Shown: in pieces, positions 26,262 through 34,767 of the stretch
Position numbering within the stretch: the stretch's first letter is position 1
Layout of the letters: every line of letters begins with the position of its first letter
NCBI GenBank assembly: GCA_016282595.1
Contig: JAEEKV010000050.1
Location: 1 to 36,023 of the forward strand
Reading direction: 5' to 3'
Source of the DNA: Lachnospiraceae bacterium
Lineage (GTDB): Bacteria > Bacillota > Clostridia > Lachnospirales > Lachnospiraceae
DNA: 36,023 nucleotides
Translations under genes and position numbers: made by a program
Notes under the pieces: generated by a model
Seen by the model: only the letters and a program-made list of their open reading frames with translations
Told to the model about the DNA's origin: nothing
Database searches by the model: none

Positions 26262-26392
26262 ACTGACGTTGCACAAATGGGATGGTCCGCTGTGTGAATG
26301 ATGAAACCGCTGAAACATAAGGCGTTTGGCAGATACGATCTGCGATCATAAGACATAAGAACATCAGGCTTTTATGTAAAAGGAGAAAAGAT

Positions 26393-26740
26393 ATGAACGA
26401 CATTATCAAAGAGATCGAAGAGCAGCAGCTCAAAGAGAGCGTTGGCGAGTTCAACGTAGGTGATACCGTAAAGGTTCACGGCAAGATCAAGGAAGGTAAC
26501 CGCGAGAGAATTCAGATCTTTGAGGGTACCGTAGTTAAGAGACAGGGCGGAAGCAATCGTGAGACCTTCACGGTTCGTAAGACCTCCGGTGGTATCGGCG
26601 TAGAGAAGACCTGGCCCCTTCACTCTCCCAATGTAGAGAAGATCGAAGTGGTACGCAGAGGTAAAGTAAGACGTGCGAAACTGAACTACCTGAAGGGTCG
26701 TGTAGGTAAGAGAGCGAAAGTAAAAGAGCTTCGCGGCTGA
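26393..26740 (+). CDS. rplS: 50S ribosomal protein L19
   Basis: [32 protein letters not shown]...[54 protein letters not shown]. Confidence 0.97.
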   Translation: MNDIIKEIEEQQLKESVGEFNVGDTVKVHGKIKEGNRERIQIFEGTVVKRQGGSNRETFTVRKTSGGIGVEKTWPLHSPNVEKIEVVRRGKVRRAKLNYLKGRVGKRAKVKELRG

Positions 26741-26767
26741 GCATAACGTTACGTATGAGAGCAGAAG

Positions 26768-26810
26768 GCTCCGGTCCGTACTTGGATCGGAGCTTTATCT
26801 TTTGCTTTTT
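26768..26810 (+). terminator. Intrinsic terminator GCTCCGGTCC-GTACTT-GGATCGGAGC + T-rich tail after rplS
   Basis: 10-bp stem with one G-U pair followed by TTTATCTTTTGCTTTTTT. Confidence 0.8.
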
Positions 26811-26848
26811 TCCCATCCTTGTAGTAGTATAGAAGTTGGTGAAACAGT

Positions 26849-27436
26849 ATGAGACGAAGAAAAAGCAAGGGCCTGTCCTTTTATCAAAAGAAGAAGCGGA
26901 TCAACTCCTCTACCATGCATGAGGCGTTGTCCTATGTGTTTATCACCCTGGCGGCGGTGGTGGTGGCCTTCGTGCTGATCTACTGCGTCGGGATGCGAAC
27001 CAGCGTCATTGGCGTGGCAATGCAGCCCACCCTGTCTAACGGCCAGCAGATTCTGGTAAATCGTCTTTTGTACCGCATTGTGGCACCCAAGAGCGGAGAC
27101 GTGGTGGTGTTTTTGCCCAACGGCAATACCAACGCCCATTACTATGTGAAGCGTGTGGTAGCGGTGCCCGGGGATGATGTGCAGATCAAGGACGGAGCCG
27201 TCTATGTGAACGGACTGAAGTTCAAGGAGTATCCCTTTGACAAGATCCAGAATGCAGGAATTGCAGACGAGCTTTTAACCATGCAGCAGGATGAGTTCTT
27301 TGTCATGGGAGACAATGTTAATAACAGTGAAGACAGCAGGGCTGATAACATCGGCCCGGTGAAGCGTAAGGATATCTACGGAAAGGTATGGTTTCATCTG
27401 GGGGACGGAACCCGGAAGATGGGGCTGATGGAATAA
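26849..27436 (+). CDS. Signal peptidase I-like protein with Ser->Ala at the catalytic nucleophile position (putative pseudoenzyme)
   Basis: S26 family landmarks VIGVAMQPTL, YYVKRVVAVPGD, DEFFVMGDNVNNSEDSR; canonical box is GxSMxPTL, here GVAMQPTL (codon GCA). Confidence 0.85.
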   Translation: MRRRKSKGLSFYQKKKRINSSTMHEALSYVFITLAAVVVAFVLIYCVGMRTSVIGVAMQPTLSNGQQILVNRLLYRIVAPKSGDVVVFLPNGNTNAHYYVKRVVAVPGDDVQIKDGAVYVNGLKFKEYPFDKIQNAGIADELLTMQQDEFFVMGDNVNNSEDSRADNIGPVKRKDIYGKVWFHLGDGTRKMGLME

Positions 27437-27437
27437 T

Positions 27438-28331
27438 ATGGAGTATCAATGGTACCCCGGGCATATGACGAAAGCCCGGAGAATGATGCAGGAAAATATC
27501 AAGCTCATCGATCTGGTTATCGAGCTTGTGGATGCCAGGATCCCCGGTGCCAGCCGCAATCCGGACATCGACGAGCTGGGAGGCGGAAAGCCCAGGCTGG
27601 TACTGATGAACAAGGCGGATCTGGCGGATGAGAGAAAAACCGCTGCCTGGGTTCGCTATTTTGAAGACCGGGGCTGCTTTGTCATTCCCCTGGATGCCAG
27701 AAGCCGAAACGGCATGAAGGCCATTGACAGGAAGGTGGAGCTGGCCTGTCAGGAAAAGATCCAAAGAGACAGAAGCCGCGGGATCTTAAACCGTCCCGTC
27801 AGAGCGATGGTGGTGGGAATCCCCAACGTGGGCAAATCCACTTTTATCAATTCCTTTGCAAAAAAAGCGGTAGCCAAAACCGGAAACAAGCCCGGCGTTA
27901 CAAAGGGCAAGCAGTGGATCCGGATGTCAAAGACCCTGGAGCTTTTGGATACCCCCGGTATCCTGTGGCCCAAGATGGGAGATCAGCAGACGGGTTTGTA
28001 CCTGGCTTTGATCGGCTCCATGAACGATGAGATCCTGGATCCGGAAAAAATGGCCTTAAGCCTCATTGCTCTGTTGCAGGAGCAGTATCCCGGCGTCATC
28101 GAGAAGCGCTACGGCTTTACGGATCTGGTGCTTTCCGATGAGGATGAGGGAATGGCAATCCGTATGCTGGAAGAGATCGCAAAGGTGCGGGGATGCCTGA
28201 AAAAAGGACAGGAAGCGGATCTGACAAAAGCGGCGGGGCTGTTTTTGGAGGATTTCAGATCGGGACGCCTGGGTAGGATCACTCTGGAGCAGATTCCGAC
28301 AGAAAAAGAAGAGGAAGAAGAGAATCAATAA
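27438..28331 (+). CDS. rbgA: Ribosome biogenesis GTPase RbgA (YlqF)
   Basis: YPGHMTKARRMM; circularly permuted GTPase motifs NKADL, GIPNVGKST, DTPGI. Confidence 0.95.
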   Translation: MEYQWYPGHMTKARRMMQENIKLIDLVIELVDARIPGASRNPDIDELGGGKPRLVLMNKADLADERKTAAWVRYFEDRGCFVIPLDARSRNGMKAIDRKVELACQEKIQRDRSRGILNRPVRAMVVGIPNVGKSTFINSFAKKAVAKTGNKPGVTKGKQWIRMSKTLELLDTPGILWPKMGDQQTGLYLALIGSMNDEILDPEKMALSLIALLQEQYPGVIEKRYGFTDLVLSDEDEGMAIRMLEEIAKVRGCLKKGQEADLTKAAGLFLEDFRSGRLGRITLEQIPTEKEEEEENQ

Positions 28332-28352
28332 GGATACGAGGGTTGTAAGGAA

Positions 28353-28922
28353 ATGGCAGAGACAACAAAGAAACGGAAAAAGAGAAAGAATAACGGTGTA
28401 TTGCGGGATGTGATCAGCTTCAGCATTTATCTGCTTTCGGTGCTGATCCTGACCTATCTGGTGATCACCTTTGTGGTACAAAGAACCGTGGTAACGGGAG
28501 ATTCCATGAGCCCTACCTTGAGCGACGGTGACAACATTCTGGTGGGCAAGCTGGACTATCGGTTCCGAACCCCCAAGCGCTTTGATGTGGTGGTTTTCCC
28601 TTACAGCTATGAAAAGAATACCTACTATATCAAACGGATCATCGGTATGCCGGGAGAGACGGTTACCATCAACGAGCGGGGAGAGATCTTTATCAACGAC
28701 CAGAAGCTGGATGAGACCTATGGTGCGGAGGTGATCCGCAATCCGGGACTGGCACTGGACAACGTTTATCTGAAATCTGACGAGTACTTTGTGCTGGGAG
28801 ATAACCGCAATCACAGTGCAGACAGCCGGGATCCTTCCATCGGTCCCGTAAAGGCAGATGCCATTGTGGGAAAAGCCATCTTTCGGACCTATCCGTTTTC
28901 CGGATGGGGATCCGTGAAATAA
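28353..28922 (+). CDS. lepB: Signal peptidase I (canonical active-site residues)
   Basis: VVTGDSMSPTLSDGD; TYYIKRIIGMPGE; DEYFVLGDNRNHSADSR. Confidence 0.93.
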   Translation: MAETTKKRKKRKNNGVLRDVISFSIYLLSVLILTYLVITFVVQRTVVTGDSMSPTLSDGDNILVGKLDYRFRTPKRFDVVVFPYSYEKNTYYIKRIIGMPGETVTINERGEIFINDQKLDETYGAEVIRNPGLALDNVYLKSDEYFVLGDNRNHSADSRDPSIGPVKADAIVGKAIFRTYPFSGWGSVK

Positions 28923-28941
28923 TCGACATGGGGGTAGCAAA

Positions 28942-29736
28942 GTGAGTGAGCAGAAGATCGGGGAAATAAGAGACATTTATCAGGCAGCGGATGAGATCAT
29001 GCTGCCTGCTTTTATTAGAGAATATGCATCTGACGGACGAAGCGGCGTACAGGCCTTGGTGAAAAAGGCCGAAAAGCGTCTTGCAGATCTGGAAAAAGAG
29101 CGGGCCAGAATGCAGGTTATGAGTGAGTTTGAGGACAGATACTGTGAGTTTAGCTGTATCTGCGGCATTGACGAGGCGGGCAGAGGTCCCCTGGCAGGTC
29201 CTGTGGTAGCAGGAGCCGTGGTGCTGGATCCCACCGTAGAGATCCTATATTTAAATGACAGCAAGAAGCTGACTGCAGCAAAAAGAGAGGAGCTTTACCA
29301 TGAGATCCGGGAAAAAGCCCTTGCCAGTGCAGTTGGCATCGTAGGCCCTGAGGTCATTGATGAGATCAATATCCTGCAGGCAACCTATGAAGCCATGCGC
29401 ATAGCGGTTCACAATTTAGGCGTTGTGCCCGATATATTATTAAATGATGCGGTTCACATTCCGGAGCTTCCCATGAAGCAGGTTGCCATCGTCAAGGGGG
29501 ATGCCAGAAGCAAGTCCATTGCGGCAGCCTCCATTCTGGCAAAGGTTACCAGGGACCGGATCATGGTTGAGTATGATGCAAAGTATCCGGAATACGGATT
29601 TGCGGGACATAAGGGTTATGGCTCAGCGGCCCATATCAAGGCCCTGGAGGAGTTTGGCCCCACCCCCATCCATCGGATGAGTTTTCTGACGCACTTTAAG
29701 CTGGGAGAAGCAAAGTATGGCCCTGAACATCGGTAA
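28942..29736 (+). CDS. rnhB: Ribonuclease HII
   Basis: ICGIDEAGRGPLAGPVVAGAVVL; GDARSKSIAAASILAKVTRDRIM; GTG start. Confidence 0.95.
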   Translation: MSEQKIGEIRDIYQAADEIMLPAFIREYASDGRSGVQALVKKAEKRLADLEKERARMQVMSEFEDRYCEFSCICGIDEAGRGPLAGPVVAGAVVLDPTVEILYLNDSKKLTAAKREELYHEIREKALASAVGIVGPEVIDEINILQATYEAMRIAVHNLGVVPDILLNDAVHIPELPMKQVAIVKGDARSKSIAAASILAKVTRDRIMVEYDAKYPEYGFAGHKGYGSAAHIKALEEFGPTPIHRMSFLTHFKLGEAKYGPEHR

Positions 29737-31543
29737 TCTCTTTACAAGACAACCGAATATCAATACGGGAGAGACCGGAGCACCTGCCCAGACAGGATCC
29801 GTTTCTTCCGCTGCTTCCGGCGGCGGACAAGGTCAAAGTCTTCCCGTAGGCTCCATAGTCAGCGGACAGGTGGTAAAGACTGAGGGGGATACCGTGACCC
29901 TCCGCACCGATGCCGGTCAGGATATCCAGGCAAAAATGGAATCCACCGCTTCCTTGTCAAAGGGGAGCTATATCAGCTTTGAAGTCAGCGGGGTATCGGA
30001 TTCCCAGATCACCCTGAAACCCCTGTTTACCAATACAGCAGCAGGTTCTTCCACCATGTCGGCAGCGCTTTCCCAGGCAGGGATCCCGGAGGATGCCAAT
30101 TCCTTCGGTATGGTTCGGTCCATGATGGAAAACGGCATGTCCATAGACAAATCCTCCCTGCAGTCCATGTACCGGTTGGCCAATGCCCATCCCGAAACCC
30201 TTGGGGAAAATATCGTGAATATGACCAAGCTGGGATTGCCTCTTACAGAGGAGAACATCACCCAGTTTGAAGCTTATAAAAACCTGGAGCACCAGATAGG
30301 CGGTGCGGTTACGGAGGTTTCTGAATCCCTTTCCGAAGCCATTGATCTTCTGGCATCAGGAGGGAATGATACCAAGACTCTTTCCTTTATCAGTGAGGTG
30401 ACGGAGCTTTTAACCCAAAATGCAGAGGGCGCTCAGGAAGCTGTAACCACAGGCAATGCCGTATCTCAGGAGCCCAATGCTTTTTTGCAGATCCTGGATG
30501 AAGCCGTGACTATGGAGGAAGCGGGAGAGGCAGCCGCACCGGAAAAGCAGGCGGCTTTGCAGGAAGGCGCACAGGACCTTTCGGCAAAGGAAGCAGCCGA
30601 GCCAAAGAACCCCATGGATGAACTGATGAAGGCCCTGTCTGCGGCGTCGGAAAAACTGAGTGAGCAGGAAACCGCCGGATCTGCCCAGGGGGGGCAAAAG
30701 GTAGTCATTCAGGATGAGAGCCTCCAGCAAATGGCAAAAGCCTCACCGGATGGGGTAATGACAGAGCAGGATAAACTCATGGCAAAGCTGACGGATCAGG
30801 TTCCGGAAGGAAAGCTCCTGACGGAGATTGCAGACGGCTTAAAGGAGCTTCTGGAAAAGGGCTCTGATCCCCAAACTGCGGCAAAGCTCCAAAAAGCCAC
30901 AGGGCTTTTGCAGACAACCGGCTTTAAGAATCTGTTATCGGAGGAGCTTTCCAAGGCCTGGAAGCTGGATCCCCAGACTGTGGCGGATAAAGGCAAGGTC
31001 CAGGAGTTTTACGAAAAGCTCAGGGACCAAAGCGCCGGACTGGAGCATGCAGCCCAGAATTCTCTTGGGAAGGAAAGCCAGCTTTTTGAGCAGGCCTCCA
31101 ATATCCGGCAGAATGTGGATTTTATGAATCAGCTGAACCAGACAGCAGCCTATGTACAGCTTCCCCTTCGCCTGAACGGGGATGATGCCCATGGGGACCT
31201 GTATGTCTATACCAATAAGAAGTCCATGGCAGCAAAGGATGGCAAGATCAGTGCCTTTTTGCATCTGGATATGGACCATATGGGCCCGGTGGATGTCTAT
31301 GTGGCTATGGAGCAGCAGAAGGTATCCACGAACTTTTACCTGCGGGACGATGAGATGATTGATTTTATCTCCGAGAATATCGGGATCCTCAATGATCGTC
31401 TGGCGGATAAGGGTTATGATATGACCTGTGAGGTGAAGCAAAAGCCTGCCAAGGAGCCGGAGAAGAACGTGATGAACGAGATCCTGGAGGATCACAGGGA
31501 CAGATTTTTGATCGGAAGCAAATCATTTGATGTACTGGCGTAA
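29717..31543 (+). CDS. FliK-like protein (flagellar hook-length control C-terminal-like domain), YlqG-like position
   Basis: Low-complexity Ala/Glu/Gln-rich N-terminus; C-terminal YVQLPLRLNGDDAHGDLYVYTNKK...SAFLHLDMDHMGPVDVYVAMEQQKVSTNFYL. Downstream of rnhB and upstream of an FlhB-C-like gene. Confidence 0.6.
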   Translation: MALNIGNLFTRQPNINTGETGAPAQTGSVSSAASGGGQGQSLPVGSIVSGQVVKTEGDTVTLRTDAGQDIQAKMESTASLSKGSYISFEVSGVSDSQITLKPLFTNTAAGSSTMSAALSQAGIPEDANSFGMVRSMMENGMSIDKSSLQSMYRLANAHPETLGENIVNMTKLGLPLTEENITQFEAYKNLEHQIGGAVTEVSESLSEAIDLLASGGNDTKTLSFISEVTELLTQNAEGAQEAVTTGNAVSQEPNAFLQILDEAVTMEEAGEAAAPEKQAALQEGAQDLSAKEAAEPKNPMDELMKALSAASEKLSEQETAGSAQGGQKVVIQDESLQQMAKASPDGVMTEQDKLMAKLTDQVPEGKLLTEIADGLKELLEKGSDPQTAAKLQKATGLLQTTGFKNLLSEELSKAWKLDPQTVADKGKVQEFYEKLRDQSAGLEHAAQNSLGKESQLFEQASNIRQNVDFMNQLNQTAAYVQLPLRLNGDDAHGDLYVYTNKKSMAAKDGKISAFLHLDMDHMGPVDVYVAMEQQKVSTNFYLRDDEMIDFISENIGILNDRLADKGYDMTCEVKQKPAKEPEKNVMNEILEDHRDRFLIGSKSFDVLA

Positions 31544-31582
31544 GTAATAGGCCGAGACAACACATTTAACCAGAGGATAACT

Positions 31583-31891
31583 ATGGCAACCTACAGAAAG
31601 CCACAACAAAAAACGGCGGTGGCTCTGACCTACGATCCGGATACCGATGCGCCAAAGGTGGTAGCCACCGGAAAAGGCGTGTTGGCAGAGCGGATCATCA
31701 AAGAGGCAGAGGACAATAAGATCCCCATACATAAGGACTCCAAGCTGGCGGACACCCTTTCCAAACTGGAAATCGGAGAGATGATCCCGCCGGAGCTGTA
31801 TGAAGTCGTGGCGGAGATCCTTGTTTTTGTGGACCAGATGGATAAGATCCGTGGCAAGATCGAGGAGCATAATAAGAATAAGAAGAAGTAA
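31583..31891 (+). CDS. FlhB/EscU cytoplasmic-domain-like protein (YlqH-like)
   Basis: TAVALTYDPDTDAPKVVATGKGVLAERIIKEAEDNKIPIHKDSKLADTLSKLEIGEMIPPELYEVVAEILVFV matches the FlhB C-terminal domain pattern after NPTH. Confidence 0.88.
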   Translation: MATYRKPQQKTAVALTYDPDTDAPKVVATGKGVLAERIIKEAEDNKIPIHKDSKLADTLSKLEIGEMIPPELYEVVAEILVFVDQMDKIRGKIEEHNKNKKK

Positions 31892-31902
31892 CGGTGTTAT
31901 AT

Positions 31903-32262
31903 ATGAATAAAAGAAGTGTGGGAAGCGCAAGGGAAAAGTTAGCAAGTGCTTACCTGATGAAACAGGGAGTCCGTATCACAGACCGCAATTTCAGGGTCCG
32001 GCAGGGTGAGATCGATCTGATCGGCTATGATGGGGACGTCCTTGTTTTTTTTGAAGTCAAATACAGAAAAAGTGCAGCCTACGGACTTCCTCAGGAAGCG
32101 GTGGGACGTAATAAGCAGCTTCAGATTTGCAAGGTGGCGGCTTTTTACCGAAATTTCCATAAGATTCCCGGGGATACACCCCTGCGTTATGACGTGGTAG
32201 CCATTCTGGGAGAAGAGGTGACCTGGATCAAAAATGCCTTCCCGGAGCGTATCGGATGGTAG
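31903..32262 (+). CDS. YraN family (UPF0102) nuclease-like protein
   Basis: GSAREKLASAYLMKQGVRITDRNFRVRQGEIDLIGYDGDVLVFFEVKYRKS. Confidence 0.92.
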   Translation: MNKRSVGSAREKLASAYLMKQGVRITDRNFRVRQGEIDLIGYDGDVLVFFEVKYRKSAAYGLPQEAVGRNKQLQICKVAAFYRNFHKIPGDTPLRYDVVAILGEEVTWIKNAFPERIGW

Positions 32263-32307
32263 GGCAAAGTGGACGCAGAAAAGACACAGAAAAGACGGCT
32301 CGGGATG

Positions 32308-32336
32308 TTGTATTCGTATATTGAAAATGGTAAAAT
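32308..32336 (+). promoter_or_regulatory. Putative promoter TTGTAT-17-TAAAAT upstream of trxA
   Basis: TTGTAT 32308-32313, 17-bp spacer, TAAAAT 32331-32336. Confidence 0.55.
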
Positions 32337-32400
32337 TGGGACAGTGCGGAGCGTGTAACGATCCGTAATCAAAAGATAATAATAAAGGAGGGCGATAAAC

Positions 32401-32712
32401 ATGGCAGTAGTAGAAATTACAAGTGCAAATTTTGATGAGGTAGTAGGAAAGAGTCCGGTTCCCGTATTGGTGGATTTCTGGGCATCCTGGTGCGGACCCT
32501 GCAAGATGCTTTCTCCCATTGTGGATCAGGTATCCGAGACCGCAGAGGGCTTTGCGGTAGGCAAGGTGAATGTAGATGACGAGGGAGAACTGGCTGAGAA
32601 GTTCGGTATCAATTCCATCCCCTGTCTGATCCTGTTTAAAGACGGCCAGGAAGCAGGCAGATCCGTAGGCTTTATCCCCAAGGATAAGGTTCAGGAGTTT
32701 GCAAAAAGCTGA
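32401..32712 (+). CDS. trxA: Thioredoxin
   Basis: VLVDFWASWCGPCKMLSPIVDQV; SD AAAGGAGGG. Confidence 0.95.
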   Translation: MAVVEITSANFDEVVGKSPVPVLVDFWASWCGPCKMLSPIVDQVSETAEGFAVGKVNVDDEGELAEKFGINSIPCLILFKDGQEAGRSVGFIPKDKVQEFAKS

Positions 32713-32740
32713 GTAGGCGTCTTACAGGAAGGATAGGAAT

Positions 32741-33658
32741 ATGGCAGAAAAGTTTGACATTATCATTGTAGGAGCAGGTACTGCGGGACTTTCCGCAGCA
32801 ATCTATGCCACCCGTAGCGGCAAAAGCGTACTGGTACTGGAAGAGATGGCTTACGGCGGGCAGATCATCAATACACCGGAGGTGGCCAATTATCCCGGGA
32901 TCGCCAAGATCTCAGGCTTTGATTTTGCCCAGGGACTCTATGACCAGGCTACAGGCCTGGGAGCAAGAGTAGAGTTTTACAGTGTCTCTGAGGTTGCGGA
33001 TCAGGGCAGCATAAAGATGGTAAAAACCGACGGCGGCGACTTTGAAGCAGGCGCGGTGATCCTGGCAACAGGAGCCAAGAACAGACCCCTCGGTATGCCT
33101 CATGAAGAGGAGTGGATCGGCAGCGGCATTTCCTATTGTGCAACCTGCGACGGTGCTTTTTTCAAAGGAAAGACCGTGGCAGTGGCAGGCGGCGGTAATA
33201 CGGCCCTGGAGGATGCCATCTTTTTGTCCGGCTATTGCGAGAAGGTCTATCTCATCCACAGAAGATCGGAGCTTCGGGGAGAAAAGCATCTCCAGGAAGC
33301 CCTTCGAAAAAAAGAAAACGTGGAGTTTGTTTTAAACGTTGCCATCAAGGATCTTGCAGGCAGCGATCATTTAGAGGCGGTTGTGGTAACGGATAAGGAG
33401 ACCGGAGAGGACAGAAGCCTGGAGGTGGCGGGGCTTTTCGTAGCCATCGGCCAGATGCCCAAGAATGAGCGCTTTGCGGATCTGGTAGAGCTGGATCAGG
33501 GGGGCTATATCGTAGCCGGAGAAGACTGCAAAACCAGCCATGAGGGCATCTTTGTGGCAGGAGACTGCAGGACCAAGGCCGTAAGACAGCTTACCACCGC
33601 AGCATCAGACGGCGCTGTTGCAGCACTGGCGGCATGCGCTTACCTGGAGCAGCAGTAA
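32741..33658 (+). CDS. trxB: Thioredoxin-disulfide reductase
   Basis: FDIIIVGAGTAGLSAAIYATRSG; redox motif CATCDGAFF; GGGNTALEDAIFLS. Confidence 0.95.
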   Translation: MAEKFDIIIVGAGTAGLSAAIYATRSGKSVLVLEEMAYGGQIINTPEVANYPGIAKISGFDFAQGLYDQATGLGARVEFYSVSEVADQGSIKMVKTDGGDFEAGAVILATGAKNRPLGMPHEEEWIGSGISYCATCDGAFFKGKTVAVAGGGNTALEDAIFLSGYCEKVYLIHRRSELRGEKHLQEALRKKENVEFVLNVAIKDLAGSDHLEAVVVTDKETGEDRSLEVAGLFVAIGQMPKNERFADLVELDQGGYIVAGEDCKTSHEGIFVAGDCRTKAVRQLTTAASDGAVAALAACAYLEQQ

Positions 33659-33705
33659 CCCCCGGAAAATACCGAAAATATGCGAAAAAACGGGGCTTCG
33701 GCCTC

Positions 33706-33734
33706 TTGCAAACACGGCAGCGGTGTGTTACAAT
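33706..33734 (+). promoter_or_regulatory. Putative promoter TTGCAA-17-TACAAT
   Basis: TTGCAA 33706-33711, 17-bp spacer, TACAAT 33729-33734; preceded by a GGGGC-TTCG-GCCTC hairpin. Confidence 0.65.
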
Positions 33735-33831
33735 GAAACCATCTATAAACTGTTGTCATGGCGTCATGGATGAAAGGAATCATCCGGATCACGCAGTGTG
33801 ATCGCGCCCCACAAATCAAGGAGGAATGTAT

Positions 33832-34458
33832 ATGAGCAGTGTATCAGGTGTAAGCAGTAACTCGTACAGTAATTACAGTACATCTTCTGCCGGGAAGACT
33901 GCATCCGCCAAGTCAGCGCAGGACAGTAGCGCGGCTTCTTCGAATGCAAACGCAACGGCTTCTTCCGGAGTGGTTTATGAGCCCTCCAAAGAAGGCAAGC
34001 AGGCACTTTCCGCAGCCAAAGGAGATCGCAGTGCCATCGTGGCAGAGCTGAAGGCAGCCAATGAGCAGCGCATCCAGCAGATGACCGATCTGGTGCATAA
34101 GATGATCTCGGATCAGGGTGCAACCCTGGGTAAGGCAGACAGTATTTGGAGCTTTTTGGCAAAGGGTGATTTTACCGTAGATCCCCAGACCAAGGCACAG
34201 GCCCAGAAGGATATCGCAGAGGACGGCTATTGGGGCGTTGAGCAGACCTCACAGAGGATCTTCGATTTTGCAATGGCCCTGACCGGCGGTGATGCCGACA
34301 AGATGGAAAAGATGCGAGGCGCCTTTGAAAAGGGCTTTGCGCAGGCTACCAAGACCTGGGGCAAGGAGCTTCCGGAGATCAGCCAGAAGACATACGGTGC
34401 AGTGCAGAGTCTGTTTGACAACTATAAGAATCAGATGGAGTCGGGTGCTGTTTCATAA
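33832..34458 (+). CDS. Conserved hypothetical protein; Ser/Ala-rich N-terminus and helical C-terminal domain (possibly DUF5610-like)
   Basis: MSSVSGVSSNSYSNYSTSSAGKTASAKSAQDSS...GYWGVEQTSQRIFDFAMALTGGDADKMEKMRGAFEKGFAQATKTWGKELPEIS; SD AAGGAGG. Family assignment is from memory only. Confidence 0.55.
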   Translation: MSSVSGVSSNSYSNYSTSSAGKTASAKSAQDSSAASSNANATASSGVVYEPSKEGKQALSAAKGDRSAIVAELKAANEQRIQQMTDLVHKMISDQGATLGKADSIWSFLAKGDFTVDPQTKAQAQKDIAEDGYWGVEQTSQRIFDFAMALTGGDADKMEKMRGAFEKGFAQATKTWGKELPEISQKTYGAVQSLFDNYKNQMESGAVS

Positions 34459-34489
34459 GGGAAAAGAGAAAGAGAATTCACAAGATATG

Positions 34490-34520
34490 GGGGTTTGCCA
34501 AATGGCAAGCCCCTACTTTT
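34490..34520 (+). terminator. Terminator-like hairpin GGGGTTTGCC-AAAT-GGCAAGCCCC + TACTTTT
   Basis: 10-bp stem with one G-U pair after the hypothetical CDS. Confidence 0.7.
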
Positions 34521-34543
34521 ATGGATGTAATTTACATAAATGC

Positions 34544-34572
34544 TTGCATATTTTACAACTTTATGATAATAT
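34544..34572 (+). promoter_or_regulatory. Putative tRNA promoter TTGCAT-17-TAATAT
   Basis: TTGCAT 34544-34549, TAATAT 34567-34572, about 32 nt before the tRNA 5' end. Confidence 0.55.
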
Positions 34573-34603
34573 ATCAACTGTGTGTAATAAATTTGTAACA
34601 TTT

Positions 34604-34675
34604 GTACCCATAGTTTAACGGATAAAACAGTGGATTCCGGTTCCACCGATGGGGGTTCGATTCCTCTTGGGTACA
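34604..34675 (+). tRNA. tRNA-Arg (anticodon CCG)
   Basis: Acceptor GTACCCA/TGGGTAC; anticodon arm GTGGA-TTCCGGT-TCCAC; T arm GGGGG-TTCGATT-CCTCT; discriminator A; CCA not encoded (followed by TGC). Confidence 0.9.
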
Positions 34676-34767
34676 TGCTGGTACCCTGCAAATGCAGGCA
34701 ATGCCGAAGAAAGCAGTATGAAACTTACTGTAGAAGCGTAGTAGTGGCAAAAAACAGTAATGGAGGA

